DNA of 7,092 bases from Oscillospiraceae bacterium (GCA_029098085.1 JAQXNQ010000217.1:1-7092); one strand, 5' to 3'. Numbered from the stretch's first letter, positions 1 to 6,164 are shown. Notes: generated by a model from the sequence alone, not told the origin. Made by a program: numbers and translations.

Positions 1-58
1 ATCCGCGTCGAAAATACTTGGCTGGAGACGGCCTGGGAAGATAGAGCGATGCCGGCAT
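1..58 (+). rRNA. rrf: 5S ribosomal RNA, 3' end (partial)
   Basis: This is the 3' half of a 5S rRNA, the small RNA of the large ribosomal subunit; its 5' part lies left of the window. It is recognised by the typical clostridial 5S pattern: GATACTTGG-like loop E region (here AAAATACTTGG at 11-21), the GGCTGGAGACGGCC helix IV segment, then GGGAAGATAGAGCGATGCCGGC, which would pair with the missing 5' end. The exact 3' end is estimated from the GCCGGCAT ending. Although the stretch reads as an open frame to a TAG at 58-60, the match to 5S is far better than to any protein. It marks the distal end of an rRNA operon, with the tRNA downstream probably belonging to the same locus. Confidence 0.88.
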
Positions 59-66
59 AGCAAATC

Positions 67-97
67 AAACCGGGTCAGCGAAAGCGGCCCGGTTTTT
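67..97 (+). terminator. Hairpin with T-run between 5S rRNA and tRNA-Trp
   Basis: AAACCGGG (67-74) pairs perfectly with CCCGGTTT (88-95), with an inner GC/GC step around a GAAA tetraloop (80-83) and five T's (93-97). This is the form of an intrinsic terminator for the rRNA operon. Because a tRNA starts only 5 nt later and no promoter can be fitted between them, some read-through or RNA processing at this hairpin is likely. Confidence 0.75.
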
Positions 98-101
98 GCA
101 T

Positions 102-177
102 AGGGGTATAGTTCAGCTGGTAGAGCGACAGTCTCCAAAACTGTTTGTCGGGAGTTCGAATCTCTCTGCCCCTGCCA
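102..177 (+). tRNA. trnW: tRNA-Trp (anticodon CCA)
   Basis: This tRNA decodes UGG as tryptophan. The full cloverleaf can be drawn: acceptor stem AGGGGTA (102-108) with TGCCCCT (167-173, one G-T pair); D arm GTTC/GAGC (111-114, 123-126); anticodon stem ACAGT/ACTGT (128-132, 140-144) around loop CTCCAAA with anticodon CCA at 135-137; T arm containing GTTCGAA (154-160). The discriminator base is G174 and the CCA tail is encoded (175-177). The 76-nt length is normal. It sits 44 nt after the 5S rRNA and is probably expressed from the rRNA operon, with a strong terminator following. Confidence 0.97.
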
Positions 178-194
178 AATGTTGCTTAGATGAG

Positions 195-233
195 CAAGAA
201 CGACAAGGAAAATACCTTGTCGTTCTTGTCTTT
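195..233 (+). terminator. Rho-independent terminator after tRNA-Trp
   Basis: A perfect 14-bp stem (195-208 with 215-228) with a six-base AAAATA loop is followed by a T-rich tail TGTCTTTAT. It ends transcription of the 5S/tRNA-Trp unit and insulates it from the next gene, which has its own promoter 29 nt further on. Confidence 0.9.
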
Positions 234-261
234 ATATAACTAATCATTATTTTAAAAGGCC

Positions 262-290
262 TTGAAACGGATCCGTAATAATGGTATAAT
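262..290 (+). promoter_or_regulatory. Sigma-A promoter with extended -10 for the SHOCT-domain gene
   Basis: The -35 box TTGAAA (262-267) is separated by exactly 17 nt from TATAAT (285-290), which is preceded by TGG, giving an extended -10. Transcription should start near 297, leaving a leader of about 70 nt. The TTG inside the -35 box at 262 cannot therefore be the start codon of the downstream reading frame, even though that frame is open back to it. Confidence 0.88.
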
Positions 291-351
291 TCGATTAGAT
301 GTGTTGTGTTACGATTTTTTAATTTCGTGTGTTCTGCTAAATTATAGTCCT

Positions 352-358
352 AAAGGAG
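352..358 (+). promoter_or_regulatory. Ribosome binding site fixing the start of the SHOCT-domain gene
   Basis: AAAGGAG (352-358) lies 5 nt before ATG 364 and 8 nt before ATG 367. The 8-nt spacing favours the second of the tandem ATG codons. It rules out the upstream TTG at 262. Confidence 0.8.
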
Positions 359-366
359 TGTGTATG

Positions 367-1416
367 ATGACAAAAATAGAAAGTAAATCTGATAATCTGT
401 CATTAGGTAATATCGTTAGCACAGCTGTTCAAATTCCTGGCGTTAAAGTAAGCAGGGATGCTTTTTTGTGCGAGACGTTTAAGGATGCTGATACAGAACG
501 GCTCCGGCTTATTCTCGAAAAAGGCCCTGTTGAAGCTGGATGTATCAGAGAAGAGCTGAAAAAGAAAGCAGCCAGACTTATTAAGGAACGCACTCTTCTG
601 TCCAGTGGCGCTTCTTTTGTAGCGGGGCTTCCTGGCGGTTTGGCTATGGCGGCTACAATTCCTGCTGATGTATTACAGGTTTATGGCGTTGCACTGCGTT
701 TGGCTCAGGAATTGTCTTACCTTTACGGTGAAGGTGATCTTTGGAATGACGGTATGCTGGACAAAGAACGGGTCACAAACCAGTTGATTCTTTATTGCGG
801 TGTGATGTTGGGAGCGTCCGGTGCGGCACAGACAGTGCGTGTGTTGTCCTCTTCACTTGCCAAGCAGGCGTTGAAAAAATTGCCACAGCAAGCACTGACC
901 AAGACCTTTTATTACCCGATTATCAAATCCATCGCTAAAGCCTTTGGTGCGCGGATGACAAAACAGGTATTTGCAAAGGGCGTTTCTAAGGCCGTGCCGA
1001 TTATCGGAGGTGTTGTTTCAGGGGGCATTACGCTGGCTTCGATGCTCCCCATGGGTCAACGTTTGGCAGCCGCTCTGGAGGACGCAAATTACACTTATTC
1101 CGAAAAAAGTTTTGAAGCGGATTGGAAGGATATTGTCGAGACCATTGAGGAGGTTAATGCAGAAGATTCCTTTGAAGTGGAGACTGATTCTACTGTAGAA
1201 TCGACATCTGAGGTATCTCCTATGGCAGATGTTATTCCTGCTGTGGAAAATGATTCCAGCATATTCACCGACACCGAACAAACCCCAAAAACAGCGCAAT
1301 CTTTAGGTACGCCGGCATTGGACAAAATCAGACAGGCAAAGGAGATGCTGGATGCTGGTGTTATCACTGAACAGGAATTTGCGGTAATCAAAACCAAGTT
1401 GATCGCCGATATGTAG
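367..1416 (+). CDS. EcsC-like protein with C-terminal SHOCT motif, function unknown
   Basis: The protein has 349 residues. The start is ATG 367 (ATG 364 is the alternative), chosen from the AAAGGAG site. Residues 80-121 form a Gly/Ala-rich hydrophobic stretch with a PGG turn and the segment TIPADVLQVYG. Residues 140-230 hold further hydrophobic helices, including GGVVSGGITLASMLPMG. This matches my recollection of an EcsC-like family widespread in Clostridia and Bacteroidetes, whose role is unknown. Residues 240-315 are an acidic Ser/Thr/Glu-rich linker. The C-terminal 32 residues carry the SHOCT signature (LDAGVITEQEFAVIKTKL), a short module thought to mediate oligomerisation or binding. There is no signal peptide. 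Hydrophobicity suggests peripheral or embedded membrane contact, but no classic long membrane span is certain. The gene is monocistronic, between its own promoter and a bidirectional terminator. It is visibly more AT-rich than all downstream genes and uses codons such as TTA and ATT that they avoid, so it may have been acquired. EcsC membership is from memory of motifs; the SHOCT call is firmer. Confidence 0.8.
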   Translation: MTKIESKSDNLSLGNIVSTAVQIPGVKVSRDAFLCETFKDADTERLRLILEKGPVEAGCIREELKKKAARLIKERTLLSSGASFVAGLPGGLAMAATIPADVLQVYGVALRLAQELSYLYGEGDLWNDGMLDKERVTNQLILYCGVMLGASGAAQTVRVLSSSLAKQALKKLPQQALTKTFYYPIIKSIAKAFGARMTKQVFAKGVSKAVPIIGGVVSGGITLASMLPMGQRLAAALEDANYTYSEKSFEADWKDIVETIEEVNAEDSFEVETDSTVESTSEVSPMADVIPAVENDSSIFTDTEQTPKTAQSLGTPALDKIRQAKEMLDAGVITEQEFAVIKTKLIADM

Positions 1417-1457
1417 GGCAGTCTGACGGCCGTTCCAAAAGCGACTTTTTCCTGTAA

Positions 1458-1490
1458 AAAACCCGGCAGGTCTTGTACCCACCGGGTTTT
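1458..1490. terminator. Bidirectional terminator between convergent genes
   Basis: AAAACCCGG (1458-1466) pairs perfectly with CCGGGTTTT (1482-1490), and GGT/ACC (1469-1471, 1477-1479) can pair inside. Read on the plus strand the stem ends in TTTT. Read on the minus strand it ends in TTTTTT (complement of 1456-1461). It therefore serves both the SHOCT-domain gene ending at 1416 and the minus-strand gene ending at 1492. Confidence 0.87.
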
Positions 1491-1491
1491 C

Positions 1492-1788
1492 TCATTCTGT
1501 ACGGTTCTCTTCACGGTTGCTGAAAAGGCCGATCAGCAGGCCCGCAATCGAGGAAAGCATGCCGGCGGTGCAGAAGCCCAGCGAAATCTTTTTCAGCTTA
1601 TCGCCCATGTGCTGGATGATGTATACCGTTTCATCCGGCGAAACTGAGGCTTCATCGCTGTCGCCGGGATCAGGGTTCAAACGGGAAATGGTCACGGCAG
1701 GATTGGCCCAGGACGCGATCATCGTCAGCAGTCCCAGCACGCCCAGTACGCCGCTGACAACAAGGAAAAAGACGGTGCGTTTTCTCAT
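1492..1788 (-). CDS. Small two-span membrane protein, unknown function
   Basis: The protein has 98 residues and I do not recognise a family. A basic N-terminus (MRKR) precedes a membrane span at about residues 6-28, then an acidic Pro/Asp/Ser-rich segment (38-53, containing PDPGDSDE), a short amphipathic part with two lysines (54-67), a second span at about 68-89, and a charged tail NREENRTE. By the positive-inside rule the N-terminus is cytoplasmic and the acidic loop lies outside. The start ATG at 1788 has AAGGAG (1795-1800 on the minus strand) 6 nt upstream. It overlaps the stop of the preceding minus-strand gene as ATGA (1785-1788), so translation is probably coupled and the two products may act together. 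It is followed directly by the bidirectional terminator. Reality is supported by the binding site, overlap, terminator and coherent membrane topology. Confidence 0.78.
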   Translation of the reverse strand: MRKRTVFFLVVSGVLGVLGLLTMIASWANPAVTISRLNPDPGDSDEASVSPDETVYIIQHMGDKLKKISLGFCTAGMLSSIAGLLIGLFSNREENRTE

Positions 1789-2075
1789 AAAGCTCTCCTT
1801 TCCTTCCAGGCAGTCCGCACAGCTCTGGCCCGATCAGCCAGACTGCGGAGCGACTGCAGACATTTTTTCGGCAATGCAAAGGGCTGCAGCGGAGTGACAA
1901 CAGTGCCGCCCAGCGTCAGGTGAACGCCCTTTCCCCGGAAATCGGCTGTGCGCTCTGCGGGATCCCATGCTGCAGCGCCGTGCTTTGCCTTCAGCCGCAG
2001 CAAAGATGCTCCGGCGGCCAGTATGAGACTCCAGAAAAGCAGCGTATTTTTCAGCAGCTTGGATGAATCAGCCAT
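1785..2075 (-). CDS. Small single-span membrane protein, unknown function
   Basis: The protein has 96 residues and I do not recognise a family. One hydrophobic segment (about residues 11-27, TLLFWSLILAAGASLL) lies near the N-terminus, followed by a basic region (RLKAKH), a stretch that could form beta strands (51-67, VHLTLGGTVVTPLQPFA) and a strongly basic helix-like C-terminus (70-96, rich in Lys/Arg). The basic residues after the span suggest the long tail is cytoplasmic. ATG 2075 is preceded by AAGGAGG (2084-2090, minus strand) at an ideal 8 nt. It is first in a two-gene unit, overlapping the next gene by four bases, with a promoter about 45 nt upstream carrying a palindrome. The layout, binding site and promoter support a real gene; function is open. 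Confidence 0.72.
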   Translation of the reverse strand: MADSSKLLKNTLLFWSLILAAGASLLRLKAKHGAAAWDPAERTADFRGKGVHLTLGGTVVTPLQPFALPKKCLQSLRSLADRARAVRTAWKERRAL

Positions 2076-2109
2076 GGCAGCAGCCTCCTTTTGTGGTTAG
2101 CAGCCTTCT

Positions 2110-2131
2110 CTGTGCTGTTATTATAGCACAG
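2110..2131 (-). promoter_or_regulatory. Minus-strand promoter -10 region inside a palindrome (candidate operator)
   Basis: On the minus strand TGCTATAAT forms an extended -10 box (TATAAT is the complement of 2120-2125). The -35 region at normal spacing is poor (TTTCTT), while TTGAGA lies too close, at 9 nt. CTGTGCT (2110-2116) and AGCACAG (2125-2131) form a perfect 7-bp inverted repeat with an 8-nt centre overlapping the -10 box. A weak -35 plus a dyad over the -10 is the arrangement expected for a regulated promoter. A transcript would start about 2113 and lead into the small membrane-protein pair. Confidence 0.6.
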
Positions 2132-2210
2132 CTTTCTCAAAAAAGAAATTATTTTTTGGCGTCCGAATGAAATTTTTCCAGTTTCAATGGTAGAAAAATG
2201 AGAGTTTTCG

Positions 2211-2239
2211 TTGAAAATTATCTCAAATGCTGGTATAAT
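2211..2239 (+). promoter_or_regulatory. Sigma-A promoter with extended -10 for the oxidoreductase operon
   Basis: TTGAAA (2211-2216), a 17-nt spacer and TATAAT (2234-2239) preceded by TGG. It has the same -35, spacer length and extended -10 as the promoter at 262-290, but a different spacer sequence. Transcription should start near 2246, giving a leader of about 60 nt. It rules out any start codon upstream, including the in-frame ATG at 2198. Confidence 0.87.
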
Positions 2240-2268
2240 ATAGCAGTGAGTTGTTTCACGATTTTATC

Positions 2269-2297
2269 AGGAGGATGTTTCCGGAGTTTCCGGAAGC
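2269..2297 (+). promoter_or_regulatory. Distant Shine-Dalgarno plus hairpin before the oxidoreductase start
   Basis: A strong AGGAGG (2269-2274) lies 31 nt before the start ATG 2306, too far for normal use. Between them, GTTTCCGG (2277-2284) can pair with CCGGAAGC (2290-2297, one T-G pair) around a five-base loop. Folded, this leaves about 10 unpaired nucleotides between AGGAGG and the ATG. A weak alternative site, GGAAG (2292-2296), sits 9 nt before the ATG but inside the stem. The ATG at 2275 directly touches AGGAGG and is in another frame, so it is unlikely to be used. Confidence 0.5.
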
Positions 2298-2305
2298 GAA
2301 GCAGT

Positions 2306-3310
2306 ATGATCCGTTTCGGAACTGTCGGCACCGGCTGGATCACCGATGCCTTTATTTCAGGAACCCTGCTGCGGCAGGAGCTGGAGCTGACGGCTGTCTG
2401 CTCCAGAGACAGAGCAAAAGGGGAGGCCTTCGGAGCCAGATATGGTACGCCGGCTGTCTTCACCGATCCCGCCGCCATGGCGGAGAGCAATCTGCTGGAC
2501 GCGGTGTACATCGCAAGCCCCAATGTGCTGCACGGGCAGCAGGCGCGGCTTTTTCTGGAGCACGGCAAGCATGTGATCTGTGAAAAGCCCATCGCCGTGA
2601 CGCCGGAGGAGCTGGCCTCCCTGCAGCAGTTGGCAGAGGAGAAGGGCCTTGTTTATATGGAAGCCATCATGATGATGCACCTGCCCGCCCGGGAGGCTTT
2701 GAAGAAGGCCGTGGGGCAGATCGGCAGGGTAACCACGGCTTCTTTCGATTTTTCTCAGCTTTCATCCAAATATCCGGCCTATGAGCGGGGAGAGACGCCC
2801 AATATCTTCAATCCAGTCTGCTGTACCGGCAGTCTGATGGATCTGGGCATCTACTGCGTGTATCCCGCCCTGGATCTGTTTGGTGAGCCGGAGGAGATTT
2901 CGGCTTCGGCCGGCTTTCTGCGCACCGGTGCGGACGGATGGGGAACCGCCGTGCTGCGGTATCCTGACAAGCAGGTGACCCTCACCTGGTCCAAGGTGGG
3001 GCAGTCCCGGCTTGGCAGCCAGATTCTCGGCGATCAGGGAACCGTGACCCTTGAATCCATCTCCTGCCTGACCGGTATCCGCCGGTGGGAAAAGGACGGC
3101 ACAGCCCACACAGTCTGGAGTTCCGAGGAAAAGGCGACCCTCATGGGCTGGGAGGCTCACAGCTTTGCCCGGTTTATCCGGGATCCCGCCGGTACCCGTC
3201 CGGAACAGGCAGAAGTCGCCCGGATGGCCATGGCGGTCAGCCGGGTGATGGCGGAAATCCGCAGAAAGGCCGGCATCCATTTTCCCGGCTGGGAGGAGCA
3301 TGACAGATGA
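2306..3310 (+). CDS. Gfo/Idh/MocA-family NAD(P)-dependent oxidoreductase
   Basis: The protein has 334 residues, a normal length for this cytoplasmic dehydrogenase family. The N-terminal Rossmann fold begins at residue 3 with the nucleotide-binding motif GTVGTG (5-10). SPNVLH (71-76) and the family hallmark CEKP (92-95, catalytic-type Lys94) follow. The C-terminal substrate domain holds GSLMDLGIYCVYP (175-187), where Asp179 and Tyr183 occupy the Asp/Tyr positions of the dihydrodiol dehydrogenase and anhydrofructose reductase branch; many inositol dehydrogenases have His at the latter. These enzymes oxidise or reduce hydroxyl groups on sugars, polyols or diols with NAD(P); the substrate here cannot be read from the sequence. 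Start ATG 2306 was chosen because the fold starts immediately after it and the promoter excludes upstream codons. It is first in an operon, and its stop overlaps the next ATG (ATGA). Confidence 0.9.
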   Translation: MIRFGTVGTGWITDAFISGTLLRQELELTAVCSRDRAKGEAFGARYGTPAVFTDPAAMAESNLLDAVYIASPNVLHGQQARLFLEHGKHVICEKPIAVTPEELASLQQLAEEKGLVYMEAIMMMHLPAREALKKAVGQIGRVTTASFDFSQLSSKYPAYERGETPNIFNPVCCTGSLMDLGIYCVYPALDLFGEPEEISASAGFLRTGADGWGTAVLRYPDKQVTLTWSKVGQSRLGSQILGDQGTVTLESISCLTGIRRWEKDGTAHTVWSSEEKATLMGWEAHSFARFIRDPAGTRPEQAEVARMAMAVSRVMAEIRRKAGIHFPGWEEHDR

Positions 3311-4434
3311 AGAAACGCAGGATACTTTCCCTGATGACGGCAGCGGCACTGCTGGTATCGCTGCTCGGCAGCTGCGGCATGAAAGCCGGTGAGACCTCCG
3401 AAGAGGTCAGCAGCGCCATGGAAAGCTCGGCCTCCAGTGAGGTGAGCCGGGTTTCTTCGGAGCCGTCCTCTGAGGTTTCAGAGGTCAGTGAGGAGCCGCA
3501 GATCGATTTGGGCCCCTGCAATCCTCTGACCGGCGAGCTGGACTATCCCGAGGAAGCGCTGGGCAAGCGTCCGGTGGCCGTGATGGTCAACAACATCGGG
3601 CAGGCTCTTCCCCAGCGGGGACTGGCGGCGGCGGATCTGATCTATGAGGTGGTCACCGAGGGCGGCATCACCCGGCTGATGGCGGTATACGCCAATCCGG
3701 ATGAAATCCCTTATGTGGGGCCGGTGCGCAGCGTCCGTCATTACTATGTGGCCATGGCGCTGCCCTTCGATCCGATCTTCGTCCATTTCGGCGGCAGTCC
3801 TGCCGGCTATTCCTATATCGCTGACCTGGGTGTGGACGATGTGGACGGCATGAACTATACCAGCGCCTTTTATCAGGATACCTGGCGGGCCGCCCAGTAC
3901 GGCCGGGAGCACAGCTTCTTCATTGACGGTGAAAACATCGCCGCCGTGGCGGAGAAGCGGGGCTACGAAACCGAGGGAGAGCCGCTGCCGCTGTTTGATT
4001 TTGCGGTGGAGCCGCTGGAGCCTGAAACGACCGATGCAGCCAGGGTGTTCGTTCCCTTCTCTTCCGGTTATAACGCCGAATTCACTTATCAGCCGGACAC
4101 CGGCCTGTACACCAAAAAGCGCAACGGTGCCGACCACATCGACGCCGATACCAAAGAAGTGCTGACCTTCACCAACGTGCTGATCCTTTACACCTCCGTT
4201 ACCGCGTATAACGGAGAGGCGCAGCGCCGCGAGGTGGCCCTGCAGGGCGGCAGCGGCTGGTATGTAACGGCAGGCGGCCGGTATGCGATCAAATGGAGCA
4301 AGGGCGCCAGCGCCAACCAGTTTTCCTTTACGCTGGAGGACGGCACGCCTCTGGAAGCCAATCGCGGAAAAACCTACATTTGTGTGACCGACAGCAGCAA
4401 TGCTGCCAATACTGTATTCACTGCGGCAGAATGA
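3307..4434 (+). CDS. yerB: YerB-like DUF3048 lipoprotein
   Basis: The protein has 375 residues. The N-terminus is a lipoprotein signal: basic MKKRR, hydrophobic core (6-20) and lipobox LGSC with the lipidated Cys23, so the mature protein should be anchored outside the cytoplasmic membrane. Residues 28-64 are a low-complexity Ser/Glu/Val linker with repeated SSEVS units, probably a flexible spacer from the membrane. The DUF3048 domain then starts with NPLTGE (72-77) and shows its usual blocks: RPVAVMVNN (88-96), LIYEVVTEGGITRLMAVY (111-128), GPVRSVRHYY (138-147) and HFGGSP (160-165). The remainder fits the family's C-terminal domain. The family is common in Firmicutes (B. subtilis YerB) and has no established biochemical function. 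GGGAGGAG (3291-3298) lies 8 nt before the ATG, and the ATG overlaps the preceding stop, indicating coupling with the oxidoreductase. Confidence 0.92.
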   Translation: MKKRRILSLMTAAALLVSLLGSCGMKAGETSEEVSSAMESSASSEVSRVSSEPSSEVSEVSEEPQIDLGPCNPLTGELDYPEEALGKRPVAVMVNNIGQALPQRGLAAADLIYEVVTEGGITRLMAVYANPDEIPYVGPVRSVRHYYVAMALPFDPIFVHFGGSPAGYSYIADLGVDDVDGMNYTSAFYQDTWRAAQYGREHSFFIDGENIAAVAEKRGYETEGEPLPLFDFAVEPLEPETTDAARVFVPFSSGYNAEFTYQPDTGLYTKKRNGADHIDADTKEVLTFTNVLILYTSVTAYNGEAQRREVALQGGSGWYVTAGGRYAIKWSKGASANQFSFTLEDGTPLEANRGKTYICVTDSSNAANTVFTAAE

Positions 4435-4446
4435 GCCGTCTATATG

Positions 4447-4453
4447 AAGGAGG
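4447..4453 (+). promoter_or_regulatory. Ribosome binding site fixing the peptidase start
   Basis: AAGGAGG (4447-4453) lies 5 nt before ATG 4459 and 8 nt before ATG 4462. It overlaps codons that would follow an in-frame ATG at 4444, so that upstream ATG is not the likely start. Confidence 0.85.
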
Positions 4454-4461
4454 ATAAAATG

Positions 4462-6153
4462 ATGAAATTTTCCGAAATGCCCTACACCCGGCCCGATCAG
4501 GGGGAGATGCTTTCCTCTATCGAAGCCATCACCGCGCGGTTTGACGCCGCGGCGGATGCGGATGCAGCGCTGGACGCCGTCCGAGAGCTGGACAAGCTCA
4601 GCAGTCACTATCAGACCCTGGGCTCCCTCTGCTATGTCCGCAACACCATCAACACCAAGGATCCCTTCTATAAGGCTGAGCGGGCCTTCTGGGATCAGGC
4701 GGAGCCGCTGATGAGCGAAAAGCTGCAGGTGTTCAACGAGCATCTGCTGGCTTCTCCCTTCCGGCCTCAGCTGGAGCAGGCGCTGGGAAGCCTGTACTTC
4801 AAAAATGTGGAGCTGAGCCTCAAGGGCTTCTCTCCCGCCATTATTCCGCTGCTGCAGGAGGAAAACGAGCTGACCTCCGCCTATCAGGAGCTGTACGCCT
4901 CCGCCAGAGTGGAATTTGACGGCAAGATCTGCAACATTGCCCAGCTGGGGCCCTACAAGCAGAGCCCTGATCGGGCCGTCAGAAAGGCCGCTGTAGAGGC
5001 GGAGGGCGGCTTCTTTGACGCTCACCGGGCGGAGTTCGACGAGCTTTATGACAAGCTGGTCAAGAACCGCACCGCGCAGGCCAAGGCCCTGGGCTTCGAC
5101 AGCTTTGTGGAGCTGGGCTATATCCGGCAGATGCGCAACTGCTATGACGCCGCCGCCGTGGCCAATTTCCGCCGTCAGGTGGTGGAGGAGCTGGTGCCCA
5201 TCACCGTCTCCATCAAGGAATCCCAGGCCCGCCGCATCGGCGTCACCGACTTCAAGTTCTACGACCAGACCTTTTCCTTCCCCGACGGCAACGCCACCCC
5301 CAAGGGCACACCGGAGGAGCTGCTGGCGCTGGCGAAACAGATGTACACCGAGATGTCTCCTGAGACGGCCGAATTCATCGACATGATGTTCGGCATGGAG
5401 CTGTTTGATCTGGTGGCCAAGGACGGCAAGGCGCCCGGCGGCTACTGCACCAGCTTCCCGGATTATCAGTGCCCCTTTGTGTTCTCCAACTTCAACGGCA
5501 CCTCGGACGATGTGGACGTGCTGACCCATGAGGCGGGCCATGCCTTTGCCGACTATGTAGCCGCCCGGAAGATTTCCTTCTCCGGTATGAGAAGCCCCAC
5601 CATGGAGGGATGCGAAACCCACTCCATGTCCATGGAGTTCCTGACCTCGCCCTGGCATCACCTGTTCTTCCGGGATGAAACGAAGAAGTACCAGCTGGCC
5701 CATGCGGAGGATGCGCTGATCTTCATCCCCTATGGCTGCATGGTGGATCATTTCCAGGAGATTGTCTATTCTCATCCCGAACTGACGCCGGAGCAGAGAA
5801 ACGAAGAGTGGGCCAAATTGGAAAAGATGTACCGCCCCTATCTGGATTTTGCGGACCTGCCCTTTTACGGCCGCGGAGCCGGCTGGCAGCGGCAGCTGCA
5901 CATCTACCAGTATCCGTTCTACTATATCGATTACTGTCTGGCTCAGACGGCCGCGCTGCAGTTCTGGGTGGCATCCATGAAGGATCCCGCCGATGCCTGG
6001 CAGCGGTATCTGGCTTTTGTGGAGCAGGGCGGCACCAAAACCTTTGTGGAGCTGGTGCGTTCCGCCGGGTTTATTTCGCCCATGGATGACGGCTGTATCG
6101 CCTCCATTTCCGCTTCGGTCTGCCAGTGGCTGAAGGAAAACGAAATCGAATAA
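4462..6153 (+). CDS. M3-family zinc oligoendopeptidase
   Basis: The protein has 563 residues from ATG 4462 (ATG 4459 adds one Met), usual for clostridial M3 oligoendopeptidases related to PepF. It begins MKFSEMPYTRPD, typical of that group, without signal peptide, so it acts in the cytoplasm, cutting short peptides during peptide turnover. The zinc motif HEAGH lies at 356-360 (His356, catalytic Glu357, His360). The third ligand is Glu385 in CETHSMSMEF, 25 residues after His360, the same spacing as in thimet oligopeptidase. A late block, GRGAGWQRQLHIYQYPFYYIDY, supplies the conserved Trp/Arg/His/Tyr residues around the active site. All key residues are present. It is last in the operon, 27 nt after the lipoprotein stop, with a strong terminator downstream. 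Subfamily choice between PepF and close M3 relatives is not resolved. Confidence 0.93.
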   Translation: MKFSEMPYTRPDQGEMLSSIEAITARFDAAADADAALDAVRELDKLSSHYQTLGSLCYVRNTINTKDPFYKAERAFWDQAEPLMSEKLQVFNEHLLASPFRPQLEQALGSLYFKNVELSLKGFSPAIIPLLQEENELTSAYQELYASARVEFDGKICNIAQLGPYKQSPDRAVRKAAVEAEGGFFDAHRAEFDELYDKLVKNRTAQAKALGFDSFVELGYIRQMRNCYDAAAVANFRRQVVEELVPITVSIKESQARRIGVTDFKFYDQTFSFPDGNATPKGTPEELLALAKQMYTEMSPETAEFIDMMFGMELFDLVAKDGKAPGGYCTSFPDYQCPFVFSNFNGTSDDVDVLTHEAGHAFADYVAARKISFSGMRSPTMEGCETHSMSMEFLTSPWHHLFFRDETKKYQLAHAEDALIFIPYGCMVDHFQEIVYSHPELTPEQRNEEWAKLEKMYRPYLDFADLPFYGRGAGWQRQLHIYQYPFYYIDYCLAQTAALQFWVASMKDPADAWQRYLAFVEQGGTKTFVELVRSAGFISPMDDGCIASISASVCQWLKENEIE

Positions 6154-6164
6154 GCTTTCCGATG

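Noticed and set aside
1..60. Open frame ending in TAG at 58-60, possibly a gene tail.
   Set aside because: The bases match the 3' half of a clostridial 5S rRNA and are followed by an rRNA-type hairpin and a tRNA.
182..208. Short inverted repeat TTGCT/AGCAA (182-186, 193-197) overlapping the tRNA terminator, suggesting an attenuator.
   Set aside because: Only five pairs compete with a perfect 14-bp stem, and there is no leader peptide or Trp codon run, so attenuation is not supported.
262..363. N-terminal extension of the SHOCT-domain protein from TTG 262.
   Set aside because: The TTG is part of the -35 box, and a good ribosome binding site sits just before ATG 364/367.
2198..2305. N-terminal extension of the oxidoreductase from ATG 2198.
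   Set aside because: It starts upstream of the promoter at 2211-2239, and the extra residues do not belong to the Rossmann fold, which begins right after ATG 2306.
2251..2583. Plus-strand frame including ATG 2275 directly abutting AGGAGG.
   Set aside because: There is no spacing between the Shine-Dalgarno and the ATG, and the frame overlaps the oxidoreductase gene out of register with an unremarkable Arg/Gly-rich product.
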